NCBI RefSeq assembly: GCF_001050155.1 | Contig: NZ_LFVY01000007.1 | Span: forward strand, 62,001 to 126,000 | Reading direction: 5' to 3' | Origin: Nitratireductor soli | GTDB lineage: Bacteria; Pseudomonadota; Alphaproteobacteria; Rhizobiales; Rhizobiaceae | DNA length: 64,000 bases | Notes under the pieces: generated by a model | What the model saw: only the letters and a program-made list of their open reading frames with translations | Told to the model about the DNA's origin: nothing | The model's database searches: none | Program-made: the position numbers and the translations under genes | Shown: one piece after another, positions 25,327 to 33,280 of the stretch | Position numbering within the stretch: the first letter of the stretch is position 1 | Layout of the letters: each line of letters starts with the position of its first letter

Positions 25327-25327
25327 T

Positions 25328-25395
25328 GTTTGTTTCTTTCAACCGCATTCATGCGGATGTCAGGTGTTTCCACCTGGCTGCAAGTTGCTCAAGCT
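25328..25395 (-). repeat. Interspersed palindromic repeat, copy 4 (short, between hpaE and hpaD)
   Basis: On the minus strand it reads AGCAACTTGCAGCCAGGTGG, AAACACCTGACATCCGCATG and AATGCGG. The two hairpins (CCAGGTG/CACCTGA with one mismatch, and CCGCAT/ATGCGG) are present and the distal third is missing. It occupies nearly the whole 84-base gap inside an otherwise tight operon, so it may alter the ratio of hpaD to hpaE transcript through hairpin-directed processing or partial termination. Confidence 0.78.
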
Positions 25396-25410
25396 TCTCG
25401 GGAGGACACC

Positions 25411-26391
25411 ATGCCGGTACCGGCGCCCAATCTCTACCCATCCTTCAATGTCGTTCGGCTGAGCCATGTCTGCTACACGGTGCGCGATCTTGAGGCGAGC
25501 CGCGCCTTCTACGCGGACACACTCGGCCTGCAGGTGACCCATGAAGACAGCGAGATGATCACGCTGCGCGCCATGGAAGAGCGGGGCCATCATTGCCTGG
25601 TGCTGCGCCGCGGCGAGACGCCGGCGGTCGATTACCTGGCCTTCAAACTCTATGGCGATGCCGACCTGGAGAAGGCCGAAGCCTTTTTCCGCGCCAAGGG
25701 GTTGCCGGTCGAGTGGGTCGAGCGGCCGTTCCAGTCGCGCACCTTGCGGACGCGCGACATTCACGGCGTGCCGATCGAGTTCTACGTGCGGATGGACCGG
25801 CTGCCGCCGATCCACCAGCACTATGCCTTGTACAAAGGCGTCAAGCCGCTGCGCATCGATCATTTCAACGTCTTCTCGACCAATGTCGATGAATCCGCCG
25901 CCTTCTACAGTGAATTCGGCTTCCGTGTGACCGAGTATACGGAGGACGAGGAGACGGGTCGCCTGTGGGCCGCCTGGATGCACCGCAAGGGCGGCGTGCA
26001 CGACATGGCCTTTACCAACGGGCGCGGACCACGCCTGCATCACATCGCCTTCTGGGTGCCGACGCCGCTCAACATCATCGACCTGCTCGACCTGATGGCG
26101 ACCACCGGCTATGTCGGCAATATCGAGCGCGGCCCGGGCCGGCACGGCATTTCCAACGCCTTCTTTCTCTACGTCCGCGATCCCGACATGCATCGCGTCG
26201 AAATCTACTGTTCGGATTACCAGACGGTCGATCCCGACCATGAGCCGATCCGCTGGGATCTGAAGGATCCGCAGCGCCAGACGCTGTGGGGAGCGGCCGC
26301 GCCGCGCTCCTGGTTCGAGGAGGGGAGCCTGTTTGCCGACACGCCGGTCGGCGAATCCGTGCTGAAGGCGACGCCGATCGTCGCGCCCTGA
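25411..26391 (+). CDS. hpaD: 3,4-dihydroxyphenylacetate 2,3-dioxygenase (type I extradiol)
   Basis: A 326-residue vicinal-oxygen-chelate dioxygenase that opens the ring of homoprotocatechuate to 5-carboxymethyl-2-hydroxymuconate semialdehyde. Metal ligands align with the well-studied Brevibacterium enzyme at a constant offset: His151 (RIDHFN), His211 (RLHHIAF) and Glu264 (HRVEIY). The second-sphere residues Asn153, His197 (GGVHDMAF) and Tyr254 are also conserved. The ATG follows GGGAGGACACC. E. coli uses an unrelated class III enzyme for this step, so the cluster follows the Gram-positive/VOC type. It ends the hpaF-hpaE-hpaD unit. Confidence 0.93.
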   Translation: MPVPAPNLYPSFNVVRLSHVCYTVRDLEASRAFYADTLGLQVTHEDSEMITLRAMEERGHHCLVLRRGETPAVDYLAFKLYGDADLEKAEAFFRAKGLPVEWVERPFQSRTLRTRDIHGVPIEFYVRMDRLPPIHQHYALYKGVKPLRIDHFNVFSTNVDESAAFYSEFGFRVTEYTEDEETGRLWAAWMHRKGGVHDMAFTNGRGPRLHHIAFWVPTPLNIIDLLDLMATTGYVGNIERGPGRHGISNAFFLYVRDPDMHRVEIYCSDYQTVDPDHEPIRWDLKDPQRQTLWGAAAPRSWFEEGSLFADTPVGESVLKATPIVAP

Positions 26392-26490
26392 CACGGACGC
26401 GGGTCGACGGCCAGGGGCGGTCCGCTTCCAGGCCGGGCGGTTCGACAGGGGCAAGAAGACGCCGACACCGCCTTCGAAGCGATGACCGCT

Positions 26491-26595
26491 ATAGCCTTTT
26501 GCAGTCAGGTGGAATCACCTGACGTCCGCATAAACGCGGAAAAACAACGAGATAGAGTGGGACAGCGTTTCAATGAAACGATGAACCGGTCTAAT
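26491..26595 (+). repeat. Interspersed palindromic repeat, copy 5 (full length, best preserved)
   Basis: The reference copy of the family. It has three parts: hairpin 1, GTCAGGTG-GAAT-CACCTGAC (perfect 8-base stem); hairpin 2, a CCGCATAAACGCGG variant; a linker AAAAACAACGAGATAGAG; and hairpin 3, GTTTCAATGAAAC (6-base stem); ending GATGAACCGGTCTAA. It lies between the convergent hpaD and GMC oxidoreductase genes, a position suited to a bidirectional terminator. I read similar elements as common in Hyphomicrobiales genomes. Confidence 0.82.
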
Positions 26596-26608
26596 GCCAG
26601 GGAGCCGG

Positions 26609-28195
26609 TCACGCTTCGCCGAGGATGAAGTCGGCACAGCGATCGGCGATCATGATGGTCGGTGCGTTCGTGTTGCCGCTGATCAGGCGCGGCATCACCG
26701 AGGCATCGCAGATGCGCAGGCGCGGCACGCCACGCACGCGCAATTGCGGGTCGACCACCGCGCCGTCGTCCGTGCCCATGCGGCAGGTTCTCGAGGGGTG
26801 ATACACCGTCTTGGCGTGTTCGCGGACATGCGCCGCGAGCGCTTCATCCGGCAGATCGTCAGCACCGCCGGGGGCGAATTCCTGACGCACCACCGCCTGC
26901 AGCGCCGGCTGTCGCAGGATATGCCGGGCGATCCTGAGGCCGGCGATCAGCGTCGCCATGTCGTCGGGATGCGACAGGAAGCCGGTGGTGAAGCGGATCG
27001 GTTCGGCCGGTTCGGCGGAACGCAATTGCACTTGCCCGCGCGATCTGGGCCGCAACACGCACGGGTTCAATTCCATGCCATGCTGCTGGACTGCGCCATG
27101 CTCGGCGCCGGCGATCATCACCGGCAGAACGTGGAATTGCACGTCCGGCCGCCCATCGCCATCCGTGTCGAAAAAGCCGCCGCTCTCGACCACGTTCGAG
27201 GCGAGCAGCCCGTTGCGGAACAGAAGATACTGCAAGCCGTGGCGCAGGGCCCGAAAGCCGCGATCCTCGCCCAGAAGCGAGATCGGCTCACGCGTCAGCG
27301 CGTAGACCGGCGCGGCAACATGATCCTGCAGGTCGCGGCCGACACCGGGCATGTCGCGTCGCACGGCAATGCCATGTTCGGCCAGATGCCCGGCCGGGCC
27401 AAGGCCCGACAGCATCATCAGTTTCGGCGTGCCGAGCGCGCCGGCGGCCAGGATGACTTCCTCGCGTGCCGTGGCTGAAACGGGGCCGGCGCCGGTGACA
27501 CGATAGGAGAGACCTGTCGCCGCGCCGTTCTCCAGCGTCAGCCCCGTCACCAGCGCATCGGTGACGACCGTCAGGTTGGGATTGTCGCGGATCGGCTTTA
27601 GGAAAACGGCCGATGCCGAGCGCCGTTCGCCACCTTCGGTGGTGGTCTGGTAGAACCCGACGCCGTTTTGGGCCGCGCCGTTGAAATCGTCATTGTAGTG
27701 AAATCCGGCTTGCTGCGCGGCGCGCACATAGGCAAGCGACAGGGGATGGCGATGGCGTGGATCGGAGACCGGTAGCGGCCCTTCGGCCCCATGATGCTGG
27801 TCCGCCAGCCGTTCATTGCGTTCCAGCCGCCGGAAGACCGGCAGCACGTCCTGCCAGCCCCGGCCCGGGCAGCCGAGGTCGCGCCAGCCATCATAGTCCG
27901 CCGCCTGGCCGCGAATGTAGAGCATGGCGTTGATCGACGAGCCGCCGCCTAGCGTCCGCCCTTGGGGGATCGGCAGGCGGCGCCCGCCGACCGCTTCCTC
28001 CGGCTCGGATTGATGGATCCAGCTGCGCGCCGTGCCGATCACCTTGGCGAACGTCGCCGGCATGCCGATGAAGCGGCTGTTGTCGGCCGGTCCGGCCTCG
28101 ATGAGGAGGACGCGCTTGCCGGCCGTGACCAGCCGGTTGGCGAGCGTGCAGCCGGCCGAGCCGGCGCCGGCGATGATGTAGTCATAGGCCTGCAT
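26609..28195 (-). CDS. GMC-family FAD-dependent oxidoreductase (choline dehydrogenase-like)
   Basis: A 528-residue flavoenzyme. The FAD-binding GAGSAGCTLANRL is at 10-22, the GMC signature GRTLGGGSSINAMLYIRG near 80, and the C-terminal His-containing HPSRTCRMG and SGNTNAPTIMIADR complete the active site. Members oxidise alcohols to aldehydes, delivering electrons to quinone or oxygen. An ATG four codons upstream (28207) is equally possible. It is convergent with hpaD, and 260-270 bases without a gene separate it from the MoaF-like gene. An aromatic alcohol would fit the neighbourhood, but choline-type substrates remain possible. Confidence 0.88.
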   Translation of the reverse strand: MQAYDYIIAGAGSAGCTLANRLVTAGKRVLLIEAGPADNSRFIGMPATFAKVIGTARSWIHQSEPEEAVGGRRLPIPQGRTLGGGSSINAMLYIRGQAADYDGWRDLGCPGRGWQDVLPVFRRLERNERLADQHHGAEGPLPVSDPRHRHPLSLAYVRAAQQAGFHYNDDFNGAAQNGVGFYQTTTEGGERRSASAVFLKPIRDNPNLTVVTDALVTGLTLENGAATGLSYRVTGAGPVSATAREEVILAAGALGTPKLMMLSGLGPAGHLAEHGIAVRRDMPGVGRDLQDHVAAPVYALTREPISLLGEDRGFRALRHGLQYLLFRNGLLASNVVESGGFFDTDGDGRPDVQFHVLPVMIAGAEHGAVQQHGMELNPCVLRPRSRGQVQLRSAEPAEPIRFTTGFLSHPDDMATLIAGLRIARHILRQPALQAVVRQEFAPGGADDLPDEALAAHVREHAKTVYHPSRTCRMGTDDGAVVDPQLRVRGVPRLRICDASVMPRLISGNTNAPTIMIADRCADFILGEA

Positions 28196-28466
28196 GTCGT
28201 TTCCCATCGCCTCAGCCGCGCCGCATGAGGGCCGCCTCGCTTTCCAGATAGTTTCCGGGGTTTCCAGCAGTCGATCCGGTCCGTCCATCCACTCGGTATG
28301 GCCGGCGCGGCCAGTGTTCAAGAAGGCCGACGCGCAAGTGCGCTTTCAGTCAAAACAAAGTTCCCGCTCGGACAAGACGTCCGGGAAGCAAATCTTCAGT
28401 ATCGCAGGCAAGGTGATCTGCACCTCAGGGTGTGCACGCTTGCCGAAGCGATGGGGTGATTTATTG

Positions 28467-29261
28467 ATGAACGATCAGGCAAGACCGGCCGACTGGAAGC
28501 ACTTTGACGATTTCTCCGCCGGCATCGCCACCAACCGCCTGCCGACCACCGATGCGCTGGTCGGGCAGAACTTCAAGATCACGCTCGACGACGACCGGCA
28601 GATCGACCTTGCCTTCACAGCCTCCGACACCGTTGCCTGGAGCGAGGCGGACAAGGCCGGCGCGGACTGGTATGAGGCGCTGGAAGTGGCGCCCGGCGTG
28701 TTCTTCATCAACATGGTGTTCGCCGCCAGTTCCGCCGAGGACGAGGCCTTCATCGTCGCACCGGCGACACGGCGTGTCCTGTCGGTGCGCGAGCGCGTAC
28801 GCCCCGCCGACGAGGCGCCCGGCGAGCCGCGCGTGGCGCAGACCTACATGCCCGGCGTTCTGGGCGATCCCAAGGTTGCGCCGACCGGCTTCAAGCCGGC
28901 GCCGACGCGCGACCTGATCGGCCTGACCGCGCACTACGAGTACAGCCCCAACCATCTCTACGAACACGTCTATCTGAGCGCTGAGCGCTATGCCTGGCAG
29001 AACCTCGTCGGTGTGCAGCGCGGCCATGGCGATGTCGATCTCGCCACCACCTACAAGTTTGCCGAAAACCAGTATGTGTTCGGTTTCCGCGAATTCATCA
29101 TCCCGGTCGCCTCACTGTTCTTCTACGACTGGGACAGCATGCGCTCGACCGGAAAATTCCTCGGTGTCGCCAGCACGGGCGCCATCGAGAACAAGCCGGC
29201 CGGCGCTTTCATCGAGAAGAAGTCGGTCACCATCTACGCGGAAGGCAGGGCGCCGGTCTGA
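28467..29261 (+). CDS. MoaF-family protein
   Basis: A 264-residue protein with the MoaF architecture. The N-terminal lipocalin-like domain (about 18-125) begins DFSAGIATNRLPTTDALVGQ and contains DRQIDLAFTASDTVAWSE. The second related domain (about 155-262) contains HYEYSPNHLYEHVYLSAERY and the ending GRAPV. The name comes from a gene of the Klebsiella monoamine regulon; the biochemical function is not settled, but a ligand-binding or enzyme role in amine or aromatic metabolism is plausible. It is the first of seven plus-strand genes running into the branched-chain-type transporter. The 270 bases upstream contain no other gene and no clear promoter. Confidence 0.78.
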   Translation: MNDQARPADWKHFDDFSAGIATNRLPTTDALVGQNFKITLDDDRQIDLAFTASDTVAWSEADKAGADWYEALEVAPGVFFINMVFAASSAEDEAFIVAPATRRVLSVRERVRPADEAPGEPRVAQTYMPGVLGDPKVAPTGFKPAPTRDLIGLTAHYEYSPNHLYEHVYLSAERYAWQNLVGVQRGHGDVDLATTYKFAENQYVFGFREFIIPVASLFFYDWDSMRSTGKFLGVASTGAIENKPAGAFIEKKSVTIYAEGRAPV

Positions 29262-29277
29262 CCGGCGGAACAAACGC

Positions 29278-29667
29278 ATGCGTGAGAATTTCGAGGCAAT
29301 CAAGGCGCATTACGCCGGGTCCGACGCGAAGGACATCGATGCGATGATGGCGCCCATCACCGAAAAGACCGTCTGGGTGGAGATGGCGGGATTCCCCTAT
29401 GCGGGAACCTATGTCGGGCCGGAAGCGATCATCGCCGGCGTCTTCAAGCGGATCGGCGAGGACTGGGACGGCTACACGTTCTCGCTGGAAAAGCTGGTCG
29501 ATGGCGGCGCGACGGTGATCGGCATCGGCACGTACTCCGGCCGCTACCGCAGGACCGGAAAACCGATGGCGGCGCGCGTCGTGCATGTGTGGGACATGGA
29601 GGACGGCAAGGCCGTTCATTTCGAGCAGTTCACCGACACGAAGAACGTCGCGGAGGCAATGCGCTGA
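29278..29667 (+). CDS. NTF2-like/SnoaL-like nuclear transport factor 2 family protein
   Basis: A 129-residue cone-shaped alpha+beta protein of the SnoaL/NTF2-like superfamily. The N-terminal helix (ENFEAIKAHYAGSDAKDIDA), the strand region WVEMAGFPYAGTYVGPEAI and the C-terminal VVHVWDMEDGKAVHFEQFTD follow the family pattern. Such small proteins act as isomerases, hydratases or binding proteins, so the function here is open. It lies 16 bases after the MoaF-like gene and 66 bases before the transporter binding-protein gene, so the three are probably cotranscribed. Confidence 0.78.
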   Translation: MRENFEAIKAHYAGSDAKDIDAMMAPITEKTVWVEMAGFPYAGTYVGPEAIIAGVFKRIGEDWDGYTFSLEKLVDGGATVIGIGTYSGRYRRTGKPMAARVVHVWDMEDGKAVHFEQFTDTKNVAEAMR

Positions 29668-29733
29668 GGCGCTGTGGAACTTCATAGCGGGCTGGCCATA
29701 GCGCCGGTTCGGCCAATCCACGGGAGGAAGCTT

Positions 29734-30840
29734 ATGACAATGGTTCTAAGAGGAATGCTTGCGGGCCTGATCTTATGGTGTGGACTGGCCCTTGGACTTT
29801 TCGGCGCGGCGCAGGCCGCCGACGGCGAAATCGTCATCGGCGCGCCGGTCTCATTGACCGGTCCGCTGGCCGCCGACGGACAGGAGCAGCGCTGGGCGTA
29901 CGAGCTCGCCGTCAAGGACATCAACGAGGCCGGCGGCATCTTCATCAAGGAAGCGGGCAAGAAACTGCCGGTGCGCCTGGTCGTCGCCGGCGCCATCGTC
30001 GCCGAGAAGTACAAGAAGTTCTACATGATGACCACGTGCTTCCCCTTCATGTGGTCGCCGCAGAATTTCAAATGGTCGGCCCTGTTCTTCTTCACGGCGC
30101 CGAGCGCGGCGGAAGTGCCGTTCAAGATCTGGAACGACCTGCCCGAGGCCGACCGCCCGAAGAACCCGGCGCTGCTGTCGGAAGACACGCCCGACGGGCA
30201 CGGTTTCGGCGAGGGCTTCCGCGCCTTCGCCAAACAGTATGGCTACACCTTCGCCGTCGACGAGCCGTGGGCCGTCGGCGCCAAGGATTACTCGGCCAAC
30301 ATCCTGAAAATGAAGGCAAACAATGTCGATGCGCTGCTGATCTTCGGCTCGCCGTCGGACTCCATCACCCTGGTGCGCCAGATGAAGGAGCTCGGCCTGA
30401 GCGTCAAATACCTGCACGGCTGGAAGGGCACCTGGACGGGCGAGTTCGCCGAGGCGCTGGGTTCGGATTCCGACTACGTCATTTCCGACGGTTTCTGGTC
30501 GCAGGACTTCCCCTTCACCGGCAGCAAGGAGCTCGGTGAGTGCTATACGGCCGAATTCCACAAGCCCTCGGTGACGATCGGCGCCTTCTACGCCAACGCG
30601 CAGGTGCTGTTCAGAGCCATCGAGCGGGTGGGCACGACCGATTCCGCCGCCGTGCGGGATGCCGTGGTGGGCGGCGAGTACAAGGACACGGTGGTCGGTG
30701 ATCTGCAGTTCAACGATGCGGGCCTGGCGCTGATCGAAAGCACCGCCAACCAATGGTGGGAAAAGCAGCAGATGCTGTTCTACCCGCCGGTCGACGGCGG
30801 CTGGCAGGTGAAGATGATGAAGCCCTGGGGCGAGCGCTGA
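29734..30840 (+). CDS. Branched-chain-type ABC transporter substrate-binding protein, with an internal gap
   Basis: A 368-residue LivK-type periplasmic protein with a signal peptide (about 1-29, ending GAAQAADG) and the opening VIGAPVSLTGPLAADGQEQR. At residues 80-92 the sequence runs PVRLVVAGAIVAEKYKKF. In relatives as I know them, a stretch of roughly 35-45 residues, including the strand ending in an acidic DD/DxxSD and the EKL..DKVD helix, lies between LVV and VAEKYKK. This looks like a clean in-frame deletion. The rest (TTCFPFMW onwards) is normal. The start at 29734 follows CGGGAGGAAGCTT. Binding could be altered or lost. Confidence 0.82.
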   Translation: MTMVLRGMLAGLILWCGLALGLFGAAQAADGEIVIGAPVSLTGPLAADGQEQRWAYELAVKDINEAGGIFIKEAGKKLPVRLVVAGAIVAEKYKKFYMMTTCFPFMWSPQNFKWSALFFFTAPSAAEVPFKIWNDLPEADRPKNPALLSEDTPDGHGFGEGFRAFAKQYGYTFAVDEPWAVGAKDYSANILKMKANNVDALLIFGSPSDSITLVRQMKELGLSVKYLHGWKGTWTGEFAEALGSDSDYVISDGFWSQDFPFTGSKELGECYTAEFHKPSVTIGAFYANAQVLFRAIERVGTTDSAAVRDAVVGGEYKDTVVGDLQFNDAGLALIESTANQWWEKQQMLFYPPVDGGWQVKMMKPWGER

Positions 30841-30848
30841 AGCAGGCG

Positions 30849-30877
30849 CCGGCGGGGCCTGTCACCGGCCCCGCCGG
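30849..30877 (+). terminator. Strong hairpin between the binding-protein gene and the rest of the transporter operon
   Basis: A perfect 11-base GC stem, CCGGCGGGGCC with GGCCCCGCCGG, closes a 7-base loop (TGTCACC) just after the binding-protein stop codon. There is no run of T after it, so it is more likely a partial terminator or an mRNA-stabilising structure. That would keep binding-protein mRNA in excess over the membrane components. Confidence 0.6.
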
Positions 30878-30949
30878 GTTCGCACAGGCCCGGGGCCTTC
30901 GGCTCCGTCCTTCACCCGTCTTGAAATGCCTGTTGGAAAAGCACGCCGC

Positions 30950-31678
30950 ATGCCTGAACCCGTCCTGAAACTGGAACGCATCACCAAGCGCTTTGGCGGG
31001 TTGACGGTGCTGAGTTCCGTCGATCTGCAGGTCGACGCCAACCAGATTGTCGGCCTGATCGGTCCGAACGGGGCCGGCAAGTCCACCCTGTTCAATGTCG
31101 TGACCGCGCTTTACCGGCCGGAGGAGGGGATTGTCTTTCTGGACGGCAAGCGCATCACGGGCGCGCCGCCGCACCGCATCTGCCGGCTTGGGGTGGCGCG
31201 CACCTTCCAACTGGTGCGCACCTATCTGACGATGACGGCGCGGGAGAATGTGATGGTCGCCGCCGTTTATGGCGGGGGGGCCATGGCGGATGCGGGGCGC
31301 GCCTGTGATGAGGCGCTGGAGCTGGTCGGCCTGGCCGCCAGCCGCGACCTGATCACCGAGCACATGACGCTGTCGGCGCGGCGCCTGCTCGAAATGGCCC
31401 GTGCGCTGGCTTCGCGTCCGCGCGTCATTCTGCTGGACGAGCCGATGGCCGGCCTGAACGCCTCGGAAATCGAGGAGATGATTCAGGTCATTCGCCGCGC
31501 GCGCGATGAACGCGGCCTGTCGGTTCTGTGGGTCGAGCACAAGGTGGATGCCATCATGCGCGTCTGCGACCGGGTCGTGGTGCTCGACCACGGCGTCAAG
31601 ATATCCGACGGCACGCCGGCGGAAACCATCGTCAATCCCAAGGTGATAGAAGCGTATCTCGGTGAACCATCTTCTTGA
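30950..31678 (+). CDS. Branched-chain-type ABC transporter ATP-binding protein (LivG-like)
   Basis: A 242-residue ATPase. Walker A GPNGAGKST is at 38-46 and Walker B VILLDEPMAGLN at 159-170, the MAGLN ending being typical of LivG. The ABC signature is degenerate: TLSARRLLEMARAL replaces the usual LSxGQ form, as in a subgroup of LivG proteins, so the partner LivF may supply the only standard signature. I chose the ATG at 30950 (MPEPVLKLERITKRFGG); one at 30926 would add eight residues. It overlaps livF by 17 bases. Confidence 0.86.
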   Translation: MPEPVLKLERITKRFGGLTVLSSVDLQVDANQIVGLIGPNGAGKSTLFNVVTALYRPEEGIVFLDGKRITGAPPHRICRLGVARTFQLVRTYLTMTARENVMVAAVYGGGAMADAGRACDEALELVGLAASRDLITEHMTLSARRLLEMARALASRPRVILLDEPMAGLNASEIEEMIQVIRRARDERGLSVLWVEHKVDAIMRVCDRVVVLDHGVKISDGTPAETIVNPKVIEAYLGEPSS

Positions 31679-32381
31679 AATCAAAGACCTGAGCGTTGCC
31701 TATGGCGACGTGCAGGCGCTGTGGGACGTGTCCGCGCATGTGGACGAGGGCACGGTCGTTTCCGTCGTCGGCGCCAATGGCGCCGGCAAGTCGACGCTGA
31801 TGCGCGCCATCTCGGGCCTGCTCGAGCCGCTGTCCGGGGACATCCTGTTTCGCGGCGAAACGCTGGTCGGCGTCCCGGCGCAGGAAATCACCGCGCGCGG
31901 CATCAGCCATGTGCCGGAGGGGCGTGGCCTGTTCACGCAGTTGACGGTGCAGGAGAATCTGGAGCTTGGCGCCTATCTGGCGCATGTGCGGCCGCACTTT
32001 GCCGCCTCGCTCGACCATGTCTTCACGCTGTTTCCCAAGCTGAAGGAACGGCGCGGCCAGAAGGCCGGTTCGTTGTCCGGCGGCGAACAGCAGATGCTGG
32101 CCATCGGCCGGGCGCTCATCGCGCGGCCGAAGCTGCTCATCCTCGATGAGCCTTCGCTGGGCCTCAGCCCGTTGGTCGTGCGCCAGATGTTCGAGCTGAT
32201 CGCCCGGCTGCACGATGAAGGGGTGACGCTGCTCCTGGTCGAGCAGAACATCCGCCAGGCACTGAAGGCGGCCGACCGCGCCTATGTGCTGCAAACCGGC
32301 CATGTGGCGATGCAGGGCGAAGCCGCTGCGCTTCTGGAAAATCCGCAGGTGCAGAAAACCTATATGGGAGCGCTCGACTAG
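31662..32381 (+). CDS. Branched-chain-type ABC transporter ATP-binding protein (LivF-like)
   Basis: A 239-residue ATPase with Walker A GANGAGKST, a full signature LSGGEQQMLAIGRAL and Walker B LLILDEPSLGLSP, the last being diagnostic of LivF. The start is GTG at 31662, inside the end of the livG-like gene, giving translational coupling. Three bases separate its stop from the ATG of the permease gene. It pairs with the LivG-like subunit in the cytoplasm to drive the two permeases. Confidence 0.88.
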   Translation: MNHLLEIKDLSVAYGDVQALWDVSAHVDEGTVVSVVGANGAGKSTLMRAISGLLEPLSGDILFRGETLVGVPAQEITARGISHVPEGRGLFTQLTVQENLELGAYLAHVRPHFAASLDHVFTLFPKLKERRGQKAGSLSGGEQQMLAIGRALIARPKLLILDEPSLGLSPLVVRQMFELIARLHDEGVTLLLVEQNIRQALKAADRAYVLQTGHVAMQGEAAALLENPQVQKTYMGALD

Positions 32382-32384
32382 CCG

Positions 32385-33278
32385 ATGCTCGATATTCTAT
32401 CCGTTCGACTGGTCGTCGAAATCTTCATCAACGGCGTGCTGTTCGGCGCCATGTACGGCGTGGCCGCCGTTGGCCTCAGCCTGATCTTCGGCACGATGCG
32501 CATCATCTTCATCGCCCAGGGAACGATCATCGTCCTGGCGGCCTATGTGGTCTACTGGCTGTTCAACACGTTCGGCCTCGATCCCTATCTGTCGCTCGTC
32601 GTGGTTGCGCCATTGGCTTTCGCCACGGGTGCGACGACCTATCGCTTCCTGTTTCGAAAGGCGGCGGCGATGGCCGACAAGAACACCTCGCTGCTGATCG
32701 CCGTCGGGCTGATGTTCCTGGTGCAGAACGTCATCTCCTTCGTCTGGACCCCGAACCCGAAGTCGATCATCACCTCCTACACGGCGGTGGGCTTCGAAGT
32801 GTTCGGTTCGCGTATTTCCGTCACCCGCTCGATCAGCCTCGTCATCGCACTGGCGGCAACCGCCGCCGTGGTTCTGTTCCTGCGCCGCACGCTGGTCGGC
32901 AAGGCGGTGCGGGCTGCGTCGGAAAACATGCAGGCCGCGATGCTGATGGGCATCGATCCGCACCGGGTCAACGCCATCGCCTTCGCCATCGGCTTCGCGC
33001 TTGCCGGAGCTGCCGGTGTGGCGCTCGCCACCACCTATCCGTTCGATCCCTATTACGGTTTCAGCTTTGCGCTGAAAGCGTTGATCGCGCTGGCGCTGGG
33101 CGGCATCGGCAATGTCGTGGGGGCGCTGCTCGGCGGCATCCTGCTCGGCCTGATCGAGAGTTTCTCTTCCTTCTTCATCAGTGCCGGCTGGGCCGATGCC
33201 ATCGCCTACGCCGTGTTCCTGCTGGTGCTGATGTTCCGCCCGGAGGGATTGTTCGCCACCTCGTTCAAGAAGGCCTGA
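32385..33278 (+). CDS. Branched-chain-type ABC transporter permease (LivH-like)
   Basis: A 297-residue inner-membrane permease with about eight helices. It begins LVVEIFINGVLFGAMYGVAA, the typical LivH opening, and contains GKAVRAASENMQAAMLMGID and ALGGIGNVVGALLGGILLGL, the conserved cytoplasmic coupling and core helices. It follows livF after three bases and is two bases from the livM-like gene. The substrate class could be amino acids, amides or aromatic acids, since Liv-type systems are used for all of these. Confidence 0.88.
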   Translation: MLDILSVRLVVEIFINGVLFGAMYGVAAVGLSLIFGTMRIIFIAQGTIIVLAAYVVYWLFNTFGLDPYLSLVVVAPLAFATGATTYRFLFRKAAAMADKNTSLLIAVGLMFLVQNVISFVWTPNPKSIITSYTAVGFEVFGSRISVTRSISLVIALAATAAVVLFLRRTLVGKAVRAASENMQAAMLMGIDPHRVNAIAFAIGFALAGAAGVALATTYPFDPYYGFSFALKALIALALGGIGNVVGALLGGILLGLIESFSSFFISAGWADAIAYAVFLLVLMFRPEGLFATSFKKA

Positions 33279-33280
33279 CC

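Noticed and set aside
28208-28466. Possible riboswitch or small RNA in the 260-base gap before the MoaF-like gene
   Set aside because: I see no conserved fold, no terminator-like T-run and no known riboswitch core. I see nothing more than an ordinary, slightly AT-richer stretch around 28340-28370.
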